Below, piece by piece: positions 26,835 through 36,092 of a DNA stretch of 64,000 nt (position 1 is its first letter; the number at the start of each line of letters is the position of its first letter). The stretch is from NCBI GenBank assembly GCA_041874725.1, contig CP097466.1:5146001-5210000 (forward strand), read 5' to 3'. The translations under genes were made by a program, and so were the position numbers. Under the pieces are notes generated by a model. It saw only the letters and a list, made by a program, of their open reading frames with translations, was not told the origin of the DNA and searched no databases. This DNA comes from Duganella sp. BuS-21 (GTDB lineage Bacteria > Pseudomonadota > Gammaproteobacteria > Burkholderiales > Burkholderiaceae_D).

Positions 26835-27215
26835 TTAAGCGGCAGGAGCAGCAGTGGCAGCTTCAGCGCGATGCGATTTCGCTGCATCTTCGCGTTGTAC
26901 CGACTTCATCATAGGCGAAGGAGCGGTTTCGGCTTTCTTCAGCTTGACGGTCAGGTGACGCAGAACGGCGTCATTGAATTTGAATGCGGTTTCCAGCTCG
27001 ACCAGGGTCTCGTTGTCGCACTCGATGTTCAGGCAGATGTAGTGTGCTTTCGCCAGTTTCTGGATCGAGTAAGCCATTTGACGACGGCCCCAATCTTCAA
27101 CACGGTGAACGCCGCCGCCGCGGGTCGTTACGGTGGTTTTGTAACGCTCGATCATTGCGGGCACTTGCTCGCTCTGGTCCGGGTGGACGATAAATACGAT
27201 TTCGTAGTGACGCAT
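26835..27215 (-). CDS. rpsF: 30S ribosomal protein S6
   Basis: The 126-residue product begins [21 protein letters not shown] and has [21 protein letters not shown], the S6 signature, then [10 protein letters not shown]. The C-terminus is an Ala/Glu-rich tail as in other beta-proteobacteria. S6 binds S18 and 16S rRNA. AAGGGAG precedes the ATG at 27215; a longer open frame upstream is not supported. It heads the rpsF–priB–rpsR–rplI operon and diverges from lexA. Confidence 0.98.
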   Translation of the reverse strand: MRHYEIVFIVHPDQSEQVPAMIERYKTTVTTRGGGVHRVEDWGRRQMAYSIQKLAKAHYICLNIECDNETLVELETAFKFNDAVLRHLTVKLKKAETAPSPMMKSVQREDAAKSHRAEAATAAPAA

Positions 27216-27342
27216 GTATAACTCCCTTAAGGACTTGTGAATATAGCCCACCCTGGCGTCAAGACAGGTGTGGGAAGAGGTAAGCCCGCGACTATAGCAG
27301 CTTTTCGACAAGAACGCCAGCACGCCGTGGCGGCGCCATCCA

Positions 27343-27397
27343 TCAGGGTCAGCTCTGTCAAATGGACATTTTGTCCATTTGACAGAGCTGACCCTGA
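27343..27397. repeat. Perfect 26-bp inverted repeat between rpsF and lexA
   Basis: The left arm (27343–27368) begins TCAGGGTCAGCTCTGTC and the right arm (27372–27397) is its exact reverse complement; only TTT separates them. It lies in the divergent rpsF/lexA gap, 46 bases before the first SOS box, and looks like a mobile hairpin (REP-like or miniature element) rather than an operator. No target duplication was recognised. Confidence 0.85.
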
Positions 27398-27443
27398 ATT
27401 TATTTCGCCGGAAGCAACAAATTCCCTTGCTTTTCGGCTCACA

Positions 27444-27476
27444 CTGTACAAAAATACAGACTGTCTATATACACAG
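27444..27476 (+). promoter_or_regulatory. Two adjacent SOS boxes (LexA operators)
   Basis: CTGTACAAAAATACAG (27444–27459) and CTGTCTATATACACAG (27461–27476) both fit CTGT-N8-ACAG and are one base apart, just upstream of lexA at 27489. Tandem LexA sites at lexA are the expected autoregulatory layout. Confidence 0.92.
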
Positions 27477-27488
27477 CCCACTGTACCC

Positions 27489-28127
27489 ATGCTCAAGCTC
27501 ACTGCACGCCAGGAACAAATCCTGAATCTGATCAAGGACGCCATCGAGAACACCGGCTTCCCGCCGACCCGCGCCGAGATCGCCAACGAATTGGGCTTCA
27601 AATCCGCCAACGCGGCCGAGGAACATTTGCAGGCGCTGGCGCGCAAGGGTGCGATCGAAATCGCCGCCGGCACCTCGCGCGGCATCCGCCTGCTGGGCAC
27701 GCATGCCGAACCGGCCACGCCGAAAGTGCCGGCCGTGCTGATGATGGCGCTGCCGCTGATCGGCCGCGTGGCCGCCGGCTCGCCCATGCTGGCGCAAGAA
27801 AATCTGGAAGCGAGCTACAACGTCGATCCGGCCATGTTCGCCTCCAAGCCCGACTACCTGCTGAAGGTGCGCGGCGAATCGATGCGCGACGCCGGCATCA
27901 TGGACGGCGACCTGCTGGCGGTGAAGAAAGTGGACAGCGCCAAGAACGGTCAGATCGTGGTGGCCCGCATCGGCAACGAAGTGACCGTCAAGCGCTACCG
28001 CAAAACCGGTTCGACCATCGAACTGCTGCCGGAGAACCCGGACTTCAAGATCATCAAGGTTGATCCGGAGGCCGATGAATTTGCGCTGGAAGGCCTGGCG
28101 GTAGGCCTGATGCGGACCTGGCACTAA
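27489..28127 (+). CDS. lexA: LexA repressor
   Basis: The 212-residue repressor has the winged-helix N-domain ([43 protein letters not shown]) and the autocleaving C-domain. Cleavage occurs at the Ala-Gly bond in GRVAAGSP; the catalytic serine is in GESMRDAGI and the lysine in VTVKRY. It represses the DNA-damage regulon and is inactivated by RecA filaments. Two LexA boxes directly upstream show self-regulation. The ATG at 27489 is chosen because [10 protein letters not shown] is the family's usual start. Its 3' end overlaps a convergent small gene by 74 bases. Confidence 0.98.
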   Translation: MLKLTARQEQILNLIKDAIENTGFPPTRAEIANELGFKSANAAEEHLQALARKGAIEIAAGTSRGIRLLGTHAEPATPKVPAVLMMALPLIGRVAAGSPMLAQENLEASYNVDPAMFASKPDYLLKVRGESMRDAGIMDGDLLAVKKVDSAKNGQIVVARIGNEVTVKRYRKTGSTIELLPENPDFKIIKVDPEADEFALEGLAVGLMRTWH

Positions 28128-28503
28128 GCACCTCACCCTGCGCCAGCAAGACCAGATCGGCTTGCTGGCGTGCCTCTAGTGCGACCTGCACAAATACCTG
28201 ATTCATCAATTGCTGCGCGGCGGCCAGTTCATCATCGCTCATGGCTTGCGCCACGTCGGCCGGAATACTGCGCCCTACCGGCAGCGCCTTCTTGTAGTTG
28301 ACGGCAAAGCGGTCATAGCAGGCCAGCCAGGCGCTGCGCTGTTCGGCCGTGCGCATGGCGCCGGCCGCGCCGCAATGGAAGCGCGACAGCGCGATGTCGG
28401 CGCCGTTGTAGTGGTTGATGTAGTAGTCGATGTCGACGCGGTGATCGCCGGCCCTGGCAGCGGTGGCTGCTAACACCAGGCCGGTGGCGATCAGCGCGCG
28501 CAT
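28054..28503 (-). CDS. Hypothetical exported protein
   Basis: The 149-residue product has a short signal peptide ([18 protein letters not shown]) followed by a small domain with two cysteines (about residues 44 and 62) that could form a disulfide. No family was recognised. The start lies two bases after the stop of the PLP-enzyme gene, so it is probably co-transcribed with it. The C-terminal about 25 codons overlap the end of lexA on the other strand and are Pro/Arg-rich, so the true functional end is uncertain. Confidence 0.65.
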   Translation of the reverse strand: MRALIATGLVLAATAARAGDHRVDIDYYINHYNGADIALSRFHCGAAGAMRTAEQRSAWLACYDRFAVNYKKALPVGRSIPADVAQAMSDDELAAAQQLMNQVFVQVALEARQQADLVLLAQGEVLSARSASGLPPGLPAQIHRPPDQP

Positions 28504-28505
28504 CG

Positions 28506-29750
28506 TCAGCAGCCTTCGAGTGCCGTGCAGAAGTCGTCAAGCAGGTCGTCGGTATCTTCGATGCCGACCGACACGCGGATCAGCGATTCGGCGATGCCCA
28601 TCGACGCCCGGCGCTCGGCGCCCATCTCGAAGAAGATGGTGTGCGCGACCGGAATGATCAGGGTGCGGTTATCGCCCAGATTGGACGCCGGAATCGCCAG
28701 CTTCAGGCGGTTCAGGAAGTCGAAGCAATCGAGGCCGTCCTTCAACTCAAAACTCAGCAGCGAACCATGGGCGCGGAACAGTTCCGCACTGATGCCGTGC
28801 TGCGGATGCGATGTCAGGCCCGGATAGTAGACGGCCGCCACGCGCTCGTCTTTTTCCAGCATCTGCGCCAGCGCCAGCGCGTTGGCGGTGGTGCGCTGCA
28901 TGCGCAGCGCCAGCGTTTCGGCGCCGACGGCGATGTGGTGCGCGGCGTCCGGCGCCAGCGAGGAACCGAAGTCGCGCAGCGCCTTGGCGCGGATCTGCGC
29001 CAGCCCCCATTGCAGCGGCGCGGCTTTCTTGTAGTTCTCGTAGATGTTCGGGTAGCTGGTCCAGTCGTAGGCGCCGGTGTCGGTCAGGCTGCCGCCCAGC
29101 GCATTGCCGTGGCCGCCAATCGACTTGGTCAGCGCGTTGACCACCAGCCCCGCGCCCACCGCCTTCGGCAGGAACAGGTAAGGCGTGGTCATGGTGTTGT
29201 CCACCACGTACAGGATGCCGCGCTGCTGGCACAGCTCGCCGATGCGCTTGAGGTCCGCCACTTGCGTGCGCGGATTGGCGATGGTTTCGACGAACACCAC
29301 GCGGGTGTTCTCGGTGATGGCCGCCTCGACGTTGGCCACATCGGTGGCGTCCACGAAGGACACGCCGATGCCCTGGCTCATGGCGGTCTGCCACAGGCTG
29401 TTGGTATTACCGAACAAGAAGGCCGACGATACCACGTGGTCGCCGCTGCGCAGCAGCGCCTGCACCACGGCGCCGATGGCGCCCATGCCGGTGGCGAAGC
29501 AGATCGTGCCGACGCCCTGCTCCATCTTGTTGACTTTGTCTTCCAGCGCGGAGATGGTCGGGTTGCCCTGACGGCCGTAGCGGAAGCCCGGCTCCTTGCC
29601 CTGGAACACCGAGGCCAGCTGGCGCGCGTCGGCATAGCCGAAGGCCACCGAGGTATGGATAGGCTTGTGCAGCGAACCGTGCTCGATGCCCTTCAGGCGG
29701 TCGTTGTGCAGAATGGTGGTGGTGAAACCGTAGTTCTTCTTGTCGTTCAT
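28506..29750 (-). CDS. Cystathionine gamma-synthase family PLP-dependent enzyme
   Basis: The 414-residue protein is a fold-type I Cys/Met-metabolism enzyme: FRYGRQGNPTISALEDKV, FATGMGAIGAVVQALL, YVVDNTMTTPY and the PLP lysine K209 in NALTKSIGGHGNA. The gene occupies the place downstream of purF where many Burkholderiales have metZ (O-succinylhomoserine sulfhydrylase), but its N-terminus (YGFTTTILHNDRLKGIEHG) and SIGGHGNALGG differ from the metZ sequences I know. The substrate (O-acyl-homoserine, cystathionine or methionine) cannot be settled here. It follows purF by 19 bases. Confidence 0.85.
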   Translation of the reverse strand: MNDKKNYGFTTTILHNDRLKGIEHGSLHKPIHTSVAFGYADARQLASVFQGKEPGFRYGRQGNPTISALEDKVNKMEQGVGTICFATGMGAIGAVVQALLRSGDHVVSSAFLFGNTNSLWQTAMSQGIGVSFVDATDVANVEAAITENTRVVFVETIANPRTQVADLKRIGELCQQRGILYVVDNTMTTPYLFLPKAVGAGLVVNALTKSIGGHGNALGGSLTDTGAYDWTSYPNIYENYKKAAPLQWGLAQIRAKALRDFGSSLAPDAAHHIAVGAETLALRMQRTTANALALAQMLEKDERVAAVYYPGLTSHPQHGISAELFRAHGSLLSFELKDGLDCFDFLNRLKLAIPASNLGDNRTLIIPVAHTIFFEMGAERRASMGIAESLIRVSVGIEDTDDLLDDFCTALEGC

Positions 29751-29769
29751 AGATCGTTATGCTTCGGGT

Positions 29770-31296
29770 TTACGCTTCGGTCGCGGCCAGGTTCAGGTTC
29801 AGTTGCGAACGGCCGGCATCTTCCGGCGCCTTGGCCTTGGTCGGATGGTGGCGCGCGTACTCCAGTTTATCCAGATACTCGCGGGTCACGTCGCCCGTCA
29901 CATAGATGCCGTCGAAGCACGAAGCCTCGAAGCTGGTCAGCGCCGGATTTACATCCGAAATGGCGCGTTTCAGCGCATCGATGTCCTGGTACACCAGCGC
30001 ATCGGCGGTGATCTCACGGCACACTTCTTCCACCGTGCGGCCGTGGGCGATCAGCTCGTCGCGGGTCGGCATGTCGATGCCGTACACGTTCGGGTAGATC
30101 ACCGGCGGCGCGGCCGAAGCGAAGATCACTTTCTTGGCGCCCGAGTCGCGCGCCATCTGCACGATTTCGCGGCTGGTAGTGCCGCGCACGATGGAGTCAT
30201 CCACCAGCAGCACGACCTTGCCCTTGAACTCGTCCGGAATCGCGTTCAGCTTCTGGCGCACCGATTTCTTGCGCGCAGCCTGGCCCGGCATGATGAAGGT
30301 ACGGCCGATGTAGCGGTTCTTGATGAAGCCTTCGCGGTATTCCTTGTGCAGTGTCAGCGCCAGCTGGATCGCAGCCGGACGCGACGAGTCCGGAATCGGC
30401 ATCACGACGTCGATGTCGTCGGCCAGGCCTTCGCGCTTGATCTTCTCGGCCAGGTACTCGCCCATTTTCAGGCGGGTGCTGTACACCGAGGCGCCGTCGA
30501 TGACCGAATCAGGACGCGCCAGATACACGAACTCGAACACGCATGGATTCAGCGATGGATGGTCGGCGCACTGGCGCGCATGCAGCTGCTTGTCGTGGTC
30601 GATGAAGACCGCTTCGCCCGGCGCGATGTCGCGCACGAAACGGAAGCCCATGCCTTCCAGCGCCACCGATTCCGAAGCGATCAGGTACTCCACGCCTTCC
30701 GGCGTCTCGTTGATACCCAGGCACAGCGGACGAATGCCGAACGGATCGCGGAAGGCCAGCAGGCCGACGCCGGCGATCTGCGCCACGGCGGCGTAACCAC
30801 CGCGCACGCGGCGATGCAGCACGGTCACGGCGTTGAAGATGGTTTCGGCATCGATGGAAATACCGACGGTGGCTTTTTCGATCTCATGCGCCAGCACGTT
30901 CAACAGCACTTCCGAATCGGAGTCGGTGTTGATGTGGCGGCGGTCGTTCTCGAACATCTCTTTCTTGAGCTGTTCCCAGTTGGTCAGGTTGCCGTTGTGG
31001 GCCAGCGTGATGCCGAACGGGGCGTTGACGTAGAACGGCTGCGCTTCTTCCTCGCTCGACGAACCGGCGGTCGGATAGCGGCAGTGGCCGATGCCCGAGT
31101 TACCCTGCAGCGTACGCATATTACGGGTGCGGAACACGTCGCGCACCAGGCCGTTGGCCTTGTGCATGGCGAACATGCTGCTGTGATTGGTCGCGATACC
31201 GGCCGCATCCTGGCCGCGATGCTGCAGCAGCAGCAAGGCGTCATACAGCATTTGGTTGACAGGTTGATGGGAGACGACGCCGACGATGCCACACAT
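29770..31296 (-). CDS. purF: Amidophosphoribosyltransferase
   Basis: The 508-residue enzyme starts MCGIVGVVSH, giving the nucleophilic Cys2 after Met removal, with glutaminase features RYPTAGSSSEEEAQPF and HNGNLTN. The C-terminal phosphoribosyltransferase domain has VVLLVDDSIVRGTTSREIV, the PRPP-binding loop. It makes 5-phosphoribosylamine, the first committed step of purine synthesis. It follows cvpA by 38 bases, the conserved cvpA–purF order. Confidence 0.98.
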   Translation of the reverse strand: MCGIVGVVSHQPVNQMLYDALLLLQHRGQDAAGIATNHSSMFAMHKANGLVRDVFRTRNMRTLQGNSGIGHCRYPTAGSSSEEEAQPFYVNAPFGITLAHNGNLTNWEQLKKEMFENDRRHINTDSDSEVLLNVLAHEIEKATVGISIDAETIFNAVTVLHRRVRGGYAAVAQIAGVGLLAFRDPFGIRPLCLGINETPEGVEYLIASESVALEGMGFRFVRDIAPGEAVFIDHDKQLHARQCADHPSLNPCVFEFVYLARPDSVIDGASVYSTRLKMGEYLAEKIKREGLADDIDVVMPIPDSSRPAAIQLALTLHKEYREGFIKNRYIGRTFIMPGQAARKKSVRQKLNAIPDEFKGKVVLLVDDSIVRGTTSREIVQMARDSGAKKVIFASAAPPVIYPNVYGIDMPTRDELIAHGRTVEEVCREITADALVYQDIDALKRAISDVNPALTSFEASCFDGIYVTGDVTREYLDKLEYARHHPTKAKAPEDAGRSQLNLNLAATEA

Positions 31297-31334
31297 GATG
31301 ATGCTCCTGGACAGGTACTACAGATTTAAAGAAT

Positions 31335-31823
31335 TCAAAAATTCACATGCTGCGCCATCGCAGCGGGAAGGAAGTCCTTGACCATGCGCGCACCAACTTC
31401 CGCGTAAGGGCTCAACAGCGCCTCCTTCCAAAAAGACTGTTGTGGCAGCGAGGTCATCCCACACAAGATGACGCCGGCCAACACAATTACAAGCCCGCGC
31501 GCCAGACCGAAGACCACGCCCAGCAGGCGGTCGATCATGCTCAGGCCGCCTGCGTCGAGCAAGGCGTCCAGCGCCAGCGACAACAGGCCCATTAAAATGC
31601 GCGCACCGATAAACAATGCGATAAAGGCAAGGATCAGGCGCAGCACTTCGCCCGGCACGGCCGCCGGCAGCATCTGCGCCAACTGCGCCGCGTAAGCGTT
31701 AGCGACCACGAAGGCCACCACCCAGCCGGCCAGCGACAGCACTTCCTTGACAAGGCCGCGCACCACGCCGATGATGACCGACGTGACCAGCACGAACAGC
31801 ACCAGATAGTCGAAGATCGTCAC
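31335..31823 (-). CDS. cvpA: CvpA family membrane protein
   Basis: The 162-residue protein has four hydrophobic helices (about 5–22, 27–47, 62–83, 103–125) and the CvpA features DYLVLFVLVTSVIIGVVRG and LDRLLGVVFGLARG-like IDRLLGVVFGLARGL. CvpA homologues are needed for colicin V production and envelope homeostasis; the molecular activity is unresolved. It is co-directional with purF and with the SPOR-domain gene (13-base gap). Confidence 0.95.
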   Translation of the reverse strand: MTIFDYLVLFVLVTSVIIGVVRGLVKEVLSLAGWVVAFVVANAYAAQLAQMLPAAVPGEVLRLILAFIALFIGARILMGLLSLALDALLDAGGLSMIDRLLGVVFGLARGLVIVLAGVILCGMTSLPQQSFWKEALLSPYAEVGARMVKDFLPAAMAQHVNF

Positions 31824-31836
31824 GTGGCGCTGCGGA

Positions 31837-32820
31837 TCAGACGGTTTCCAGGCGGCCGCTCAGGCCCATGCCGGCCAGCTTGGCCTTGACCTTTTCGGCC
31901 TCTTCCTTGCTGCTGAACGGCCCGACGCGCACGCGCGTGATGTCGCCCGACGGCGTTTTCTGGGTAAAGGAGCTGATCCCGGCGCTCTTCAATTTGGCGC
32001 GCAGTTCGTCGACCTTGGCCTGATCGCTCAGGGCCGCCACTTGCAGCACGAATTTCTCGCCAGCCGGCGCGGCGGCCTGCTTGCCTTCCAGGATGGCCAG
32101 CGCACGGGCGTCTTCCGACTTGGCGGGCTTGGCCTCGACCGGCTTGGCTTCGGCGGCTTTGGCGCTCTCGGCGGCCTTGGCCTTGGCTTCGGCCAGCTTG
32201 CGTTCGGTTTCCTGCTTCTCGGCTTTCAGCCTGGCTTCGGCTTTGACCTCGGCTTGCTTGCGCTCGATTTCCTGCTTGTACTCGGCGTCCTGGCGCGCCT
32301 TCAGTTCACGCTCAGCCTTGGCCTCCGCCTTGGCATCCTTGGTGGTGTCGACGGCGGCCACGACCGGCACGGCAGCCCTGGCGGCAGGTTTAAGGTCTTC
32401 GACGATTTCTTCCTTGCTGTCCAGTGCGGCGCTCTGCGCCACCGGGGCGGCAAGCGGGGCCGGGGCCAGTGCCGGCGCCACGGCTGGCTTGTCCTTGGAA
32501 GGGATTTTGATGTCGATGTCGGACGACAGCGGCTTGGGTTCGGAATCGAGCACCATCGGCAGGCCGACCGCCACCGCCAGTGCAATCGCGATAGCGCCGA
32601 CCAGACGGCGGCGCGCGCGTTTCTTTTCCGGCAATATCGGATCGTCCTCTTCGCGGTCGCGGGCGCGACGCTTGGTGGCGCCGCCTTCGGCCGTGGAGGC
32701 GCGCTTGGAGCGGGCGCGCTCCGTCGCCGCGCGGTCGTCCGCGCTGGTGTAATAGCCGCTGTCTTGACCAGCGCCGGCCGAATCCTGCTTGTTTTTACCG
32801 AGTTTCGAGAACAAGCCCAT
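31837..32820 (-). CDS. SPOR-domain membrane protein (DedD-like)
   Basis: The 327-residue protein has a cytoplasmic N-terminus rich in Arg/Lys, one membrane helix (about 73–90, LVGAIAIALAVAVGLPMVL), a long Ala/Lys/Glu coiled-coil linker and a C-terminal SPOR domain (about 248–325, KFVLQVAALSDQAKVDELRAKL split by turns). SPOR domains bind denuded glycan at the division septum, so a DedD-like cell-division role is likely. The ATG at 32820 lies 22 bases after the folC stop; the upstream extension overlapping folC is rejected. Confidence 0.9.
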   Translation of the reverse strand: MGLFSKLGKNKQDSAGAGQDSGYYTSADDRAATERARSKRASTAEGGATKRRARDREEDDPILPEKKRARRRLVGAIAIALAVAVGLPMVLDSEPKPLSSDIDIKIPSKDKPAVAPALAPAPLAAPVAQSAALDSKEEIVEDLKPAARAAVPVVAAVDTTKDAKAEAKAERELKARQDAEYKQEIERKQAEVKAEARLKAEKQETERKLAEAKAKAAESAKAAEAKPVEAKPAKSEDARALAILEGKQAAAPAGEKFVLQVAALSDQAKVDELRAKLKSAGISSFTQKTPSGDITRVRVGPFSSKEEAEKVKAKLAGMGLSGRLETV

Positions 32821-32842
32821 GCGTGATTTCAGTCCTGTGCGT

Positions 32843-34132
32843 TCAGTGGAGTGAGGATTTCCGCGCCGCCATGACACCGGCAACGGTCAGGAAAGATCCA
32901 AAAACCACAATTCTATCATCCTCACCGGCCCGGCCGACGGCATTTGCGTACGCCGCACCCGGATCGTCGAACACATGGATGGTGCGTTCATCGCGTTCCG
33001 GCTGCACCAGCGGCACCTTGGCAGCCAGTTCCGAGGCGCTGGCCGAGCGCGGCGATGGCAGCGTGGCCAGGCACCAGTGGTCGATATGTTCGGACATGGC
33101 GGCGATCACGCCGTCGATATCCTTGTCCTGCATCGCGCCGAACACGGCGTAGGTATACCGGTGGAAGCCCATATTGCCGAGGTTCTGGTTCAGCGCGGCG
33201 GCGGCGTGCGGGTTGTGCGCCACATCGAGGATGATGGTCGGGCGGCCCGGCAACACCTGGAAGCGGCCCGGCAGCTCCACCGTCACCAGGCCGGTGCGCA
33301 CTTCCTGGGCGCCGACCGGCAGCACCAGCTTGAGCGCCTCCAGCGCGGCCAGCACGGCGCAGGCGTTGAGGATCTGGTTGGCGCCGCGCAGGCTCGGATA
33401 CGCCAGCGAATTGCGGCGCTGGTTGCGACCGCCGTAGTTCCACTGTTGCTTGTCGCCGGAATAGTTGTAATCCCGGCCCATCAGCCACAGGTCGGCGCCG
33501 ATGGCTTCTGCGTGGTCGATCAGCGATTGCGGCGGCACCGGGTCCGAGCAGATCGCGGTCTTGCCGGCACGGAAAATGCCGGCCTTCTCGAAGCCGATTT
33601 TCTCGCGCGTATCGCCCAGGTAGTCGGTATGGTCGATATCGACGCTGGTGACGATGGACACGTCGGCATCGACGATGTTGACGGCGTCCAGGCGGCCGCC
33701 CAGGCCCACTTCCAGAATCACCACGTCCATGCCGGCTGCCGACAGCAGCTTCATGATGGCCAGGGTGGTGAATTCGAAATACGTCAGCGTGGTAGCGCCG
33801 CGCGCGGCTTCCACCGCGTTGAAGGCGCTCACCAGCACCTCGTCGCTGGCCAGTTCACCGTTGATACGGGCGCGCTCGTTGAAGTCGAGGAAGTGCGGCT
33901 TGATGTACAGTCCCACCTTGTAGCCGGCGCGCATCAGCACCGATTCCAGCATGGCGCAGGTCGACCCCTTGCCGTTGGTGCCGGCCACCATGATGACGGG
34001 GCAGCTAAAGCCCAGTTGCAGGCGTTCCTTGACGGCGAGAACGCGGTCCAGCCCCATGTTGATGACGGTTTCGGCGTGGCGCGATTCAAGCAGCGCAAGC
34101 CAGGCGGGCAAAGTAGTTGGGAGGTTCGACAT
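32843..34132 (-). CDS. folC: Bifunctional folylpolyglutamate synthase/dihydrofolate synthase
   Basis: The 429-residue Mur-ligase-type enzyme has the P-loop VAGTNGKGSTCAML (about 52–65), the family's HYLGD-like DHTDYLGDTREKIGFEKAGIFR and the C-terminal domain with LDVAHNPHAA. It adds glutamate to dihydropteroate and folates in the cytoplasm. It lies between accD and the SPOR gene in the usual order; a paired inverted repeat separates it from accD. Confidence 0.97.
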   Translation of the reverse strand: MSNLPTTLPAWLALLESRHAETVINMGLDRVLAVKERLQLGFSCPVIMVAGTNGKGSTCAMLESVLMRAGYKVGLYIKPHFLDFNERARINGELASDEVLVSAFNAVEAARGATTLTYFEFTTLAIMKLLSAAGMDVVILEVGLGGRLDAVNIVDADVSIVTSVDIDHTDYLGDTREKIGFEKAGIFRAGKTAICSDPVPPQSLIDHAEAIGADLWLMGRDYNYSGDKQQWNYGGRNQRRNSLAYPSLRGANQILNACAVLAALEALKLVLPVGAQEVRTGLVTVELPGRFQVLPGRPTIILDVAHNPHAAAALNQNLGNMGFHRYTYAVFGAMQDKDIDGVIAAMSEHIDHWCLATLPSPRSASASELAAKVPLVQPERDERTIHVFDDPGAAYANAVGRAGEDDRIVVFGSFLTVAGVMAARKSSLH

Positions 34133-34200
34133 GAGGAGACTCTGAAATGAAAACGGCGCGCAGGCCGGATGATATCCGATTGCGCGCCGTTGCGTGTAAC

Positions 34201-34280
34201 GTCATTCCCGCGCAGGCGGGAATCCATACAACGCTAGACTGCCGGCGCAGCATGGATGCCCGCGTGCGCGGGAATGACGG
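34201..34280. repeat. REP-like paired inverted repeat, copy A
   Basis: GTCATTCCCGCGCAGGCGGG (then AATCCA) at the left end is mirrored by TGGATGCCCGCGTGCGCGGG (then AATGAC) at the right end, with about 26 bases between. Each end is itself a hairpin around CCCGC…GCGGG. The element fills the accD–folC gap. Confidence 0.9.
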
Positions 34281-34282
34281 GC

Positions 34283-35155
34283 TTATGCCAGCACTTCGAC
34301 AGGTTGGTTCTGCAGCAGGGCCAGCAGGCGGGCGATTTCTTCGCGCATCTTGCGGCGGTCCACGATCATATCGACCGCGCCCTTGGTCACCAGGAACTCG
34401 GCGCGCTGGAAGCCTTCCGGCAGTTTCTCGCGCACGGTGTTCTCGATCACGCGCGGGCCGGCGAAGCCGATCAGCGCCTTCGGCTCGGCGATCACCACGT
34501 CGCCCATGAAGGCGAACGAAGCGGACACGCCGCCCATGGTCGGGTCGGTCAGCACGCTGATGAACGGCAGTTTCTTTTCCGACAGCTTGGTCAGCATGGC
34601 GGTGGTCTTGGCCATCTGCATCAGCGACAGCAGGCCCTCTTGCATGCGGGCGCCGCCGGTGGCGGTAATGCAAATGAACGGCACCTTCTGTTCCAGCGCC
34701 TGCTGGGCGCCGCGCACGAAGCGCTCGCCGACCACGGACCCCATGGAGCCGCCCATGAACTCGAATTCAAAGCACGCCACCACAACCGGCAGGCTCATGA
34801 TGGAACCGCCCATGACGATCAGCGCATCGGTCTCGCCGGTGGCTTCCATGGCTTGCTTGAGACGGTCAGGGTATTTCTTGCTATCTTTGAATTTCAGGGT
34901 ATCGACCGGCAGGGTATCCATGCCGATTTCATAACGGCCGCCGGCGTCGAACAGGCTGTCGAGGCGTTCGCGCGCGCGGATGCGCATGTGGTGGTCGCAT
35001 TTCGGGCAAACGTGCAGGTTCGACTCCAGGTCGGTACGGTACAGCACGGCTTCGCACGATGGGCACTTGACCCACAGGCCTTCCGGCATCGTCTTGCGAG
35101 CGCCGGCGTCGGAACGCTGGATACGTGGGGGCAGCAGTTTTTCCAACCAACTCAT
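34283..35155 (-). CDS. accD: Acetyl-CoA carboxylase carboxyltransferase subunit beta
   Basis: The 290-residue subunit has the N-terminal zinc ribbon (C31, C34, C50, C53) and the crotonase-like carboxyltransferase fold with [24 protein letters not shown] and [12 protein letters not shown]. With AccA it transfers the carboxyl group from biotin to acetyl-CoA, making malonyl-CoA for fatty acids. It is the usual neighbour of folC; upstream, a PEP-CTERM gene on the other strand separates it from trpA. Confidence 0.98.
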   Translation of the reverse strand: MSWLEKLLPPRIQRSDAGARKTMPEGLWVKCPSCEAVLYRTDLESNLHVCPKCDHHMRIRARERLDSLFDAGGRYEIGMDTLPVDTLKFKDSKKYPDRLKQAMEATGETDALIVMGGSIMSLPVVVACFEFEFMGGSMGSVVGERFVRGAQQALEQKVPFICITATGGARMQEGLLSLMQMAKTTAMLTKLSEKKLPFISVLTDPTMGGVSASFAFMGDVVIAEPKALIGFAGPRVIENTVREKLPEGFQRAEFLVTKGAVDMIVDRRKMREEIARLLALLQNQPVEVLA

Positions 35156-35402
35156 AAATTCTCCTTGCAGCTATCTTGTGGGCAGAAGTGTAGCCGTTTC
35201 CCGCCGACCTGTCGAACATTGCATTACATCAGTTCGGCGCCGCCGTCATGCCATCACTGCATTTTTAGAGGAAAACCACTACGACTTGCGATATCGCCCC
35301 AAAAAAAGTGTTGTCTTAAAATACTTTGTCTTGACAATCCACAAACACCGTGAGACTATCTGCTCACTGAAAAGACATTACAAATTGACATCAAGGATTA
35401 TC

Positions 35403-36053
35403 ATGAAACAACTTAAAGTTCTGTTACTCGCAGCCACCGCCTTCGCCTCCTTCAGCGCCGGCGCTGCCAATCTGATCACCAACGGCGGTTTCGAAGATGG
35501 TAGCTCGACTGGCTACGCCAGCTTCAGCTCCGATTACGCCAAGGCCGGCAATCTGTACGATCCGTCCATCGTGACCATCGGCAGCAACCCGAACAGCTTC
35601 CACAGCGCCTGGGGCAGCTTCGGCGCCCTCGAAGGCAGCAACATGCTGATCGTCAACGGCGGCATCGTTGGCGCGCAAAATCTGGTGTGGTCGCAGACCC
35701 TGAACCTGGCAGCCGGCAGCTACGACTTCAGCGCCGCCGCCGCCAGCAGCTACGGCAGCAACCCATCGAACGTGATCGCCGTCGCCACCATCGGCGGCAC
35801 CGACTACGCGCTGGGCGGCGTACAGCTGGGCAGCACCGTTGGCCAGTGGGACACCTTTTCGGGCGTGCTGAACCTGCAAAGCGCAGCCAGCGTCCAGATC
35901 AAGCTGCTGAACCTGACCACCGACTACCACGGCAACGACTTCGCCGTCGACCGGATCTCGCTGACCTCGGCCGTACCTGAGCCAACCACCTACGCCATGC
36001 TGCTGGCCGGCCTGGGCATGCTGGGCTTCGCTGCCCGCCGCCGCCGCAACTGA
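35403..36053 (+). CDS. PEP-CTERM sorting domain protein
   Basis: The 216-residue protein has a signal peptide (MKQLKVLLLAATAFASFSAG), a beta-sandwich body beginning LITNGGFEDGSS, and a C-terminal PEP-CTERM tail: VPEPTTYAMLLAGLGMLG then FAARRRRN, i.e. the VPEP motif, a hydrophobic helix and a basic end. Such proteins are cleaved and sorted by exosortase (EpsH/XrtA) and are linked to exopolysaccharide or biofilm. No exosortase is in the window. It is monocistronic, divergent from accD, and ended by a strong terminator. It interrupts the otherwise minus-strand biosynthetic block. Confidence 0.93.
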   Translation: MKQLKVLLLAATAFASFSAGAANLITNGGFEDGSSTGYASFSSDYAKAGNLYDPSIVTIGSNPNSFHSAWGSFGALEGSNMLIVNGGIVGAQNLVWSQTLNLAAGSYDFSAAAASSYGSNPSNVIAVATIGGTDYALGGVQLGSTVGQWDTFSGVLNLQSAASVQIKLLNLTTDYHGNDFAVDRISLTSAVPEPTTYAMLLAGLGMLGFAARRRRN

Positions 36054-36092
36054 GCAGCAACTGAGCGGCAACTGAGCAACTCCGGCAGCACC

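Noticed and set aside
27237..27488. 84-codon N-terminal extension of LexA
   Set aside because: It would run through the hairpin and both SOS boxes; [10 protein letters not shown] is the family start.
28506..29750. Naming the PLP enzyme metZ
   Set aside because: Position fits, but the N-terminal and PLP-site sequences do not clearly match; only the superfamily is claimed.
34980..35402. Upstream extension of the PEP-CTERM gene
   Set aside because: It would overlap accD antisense and bury the signal peptide; ATG 35403 is the natural start.
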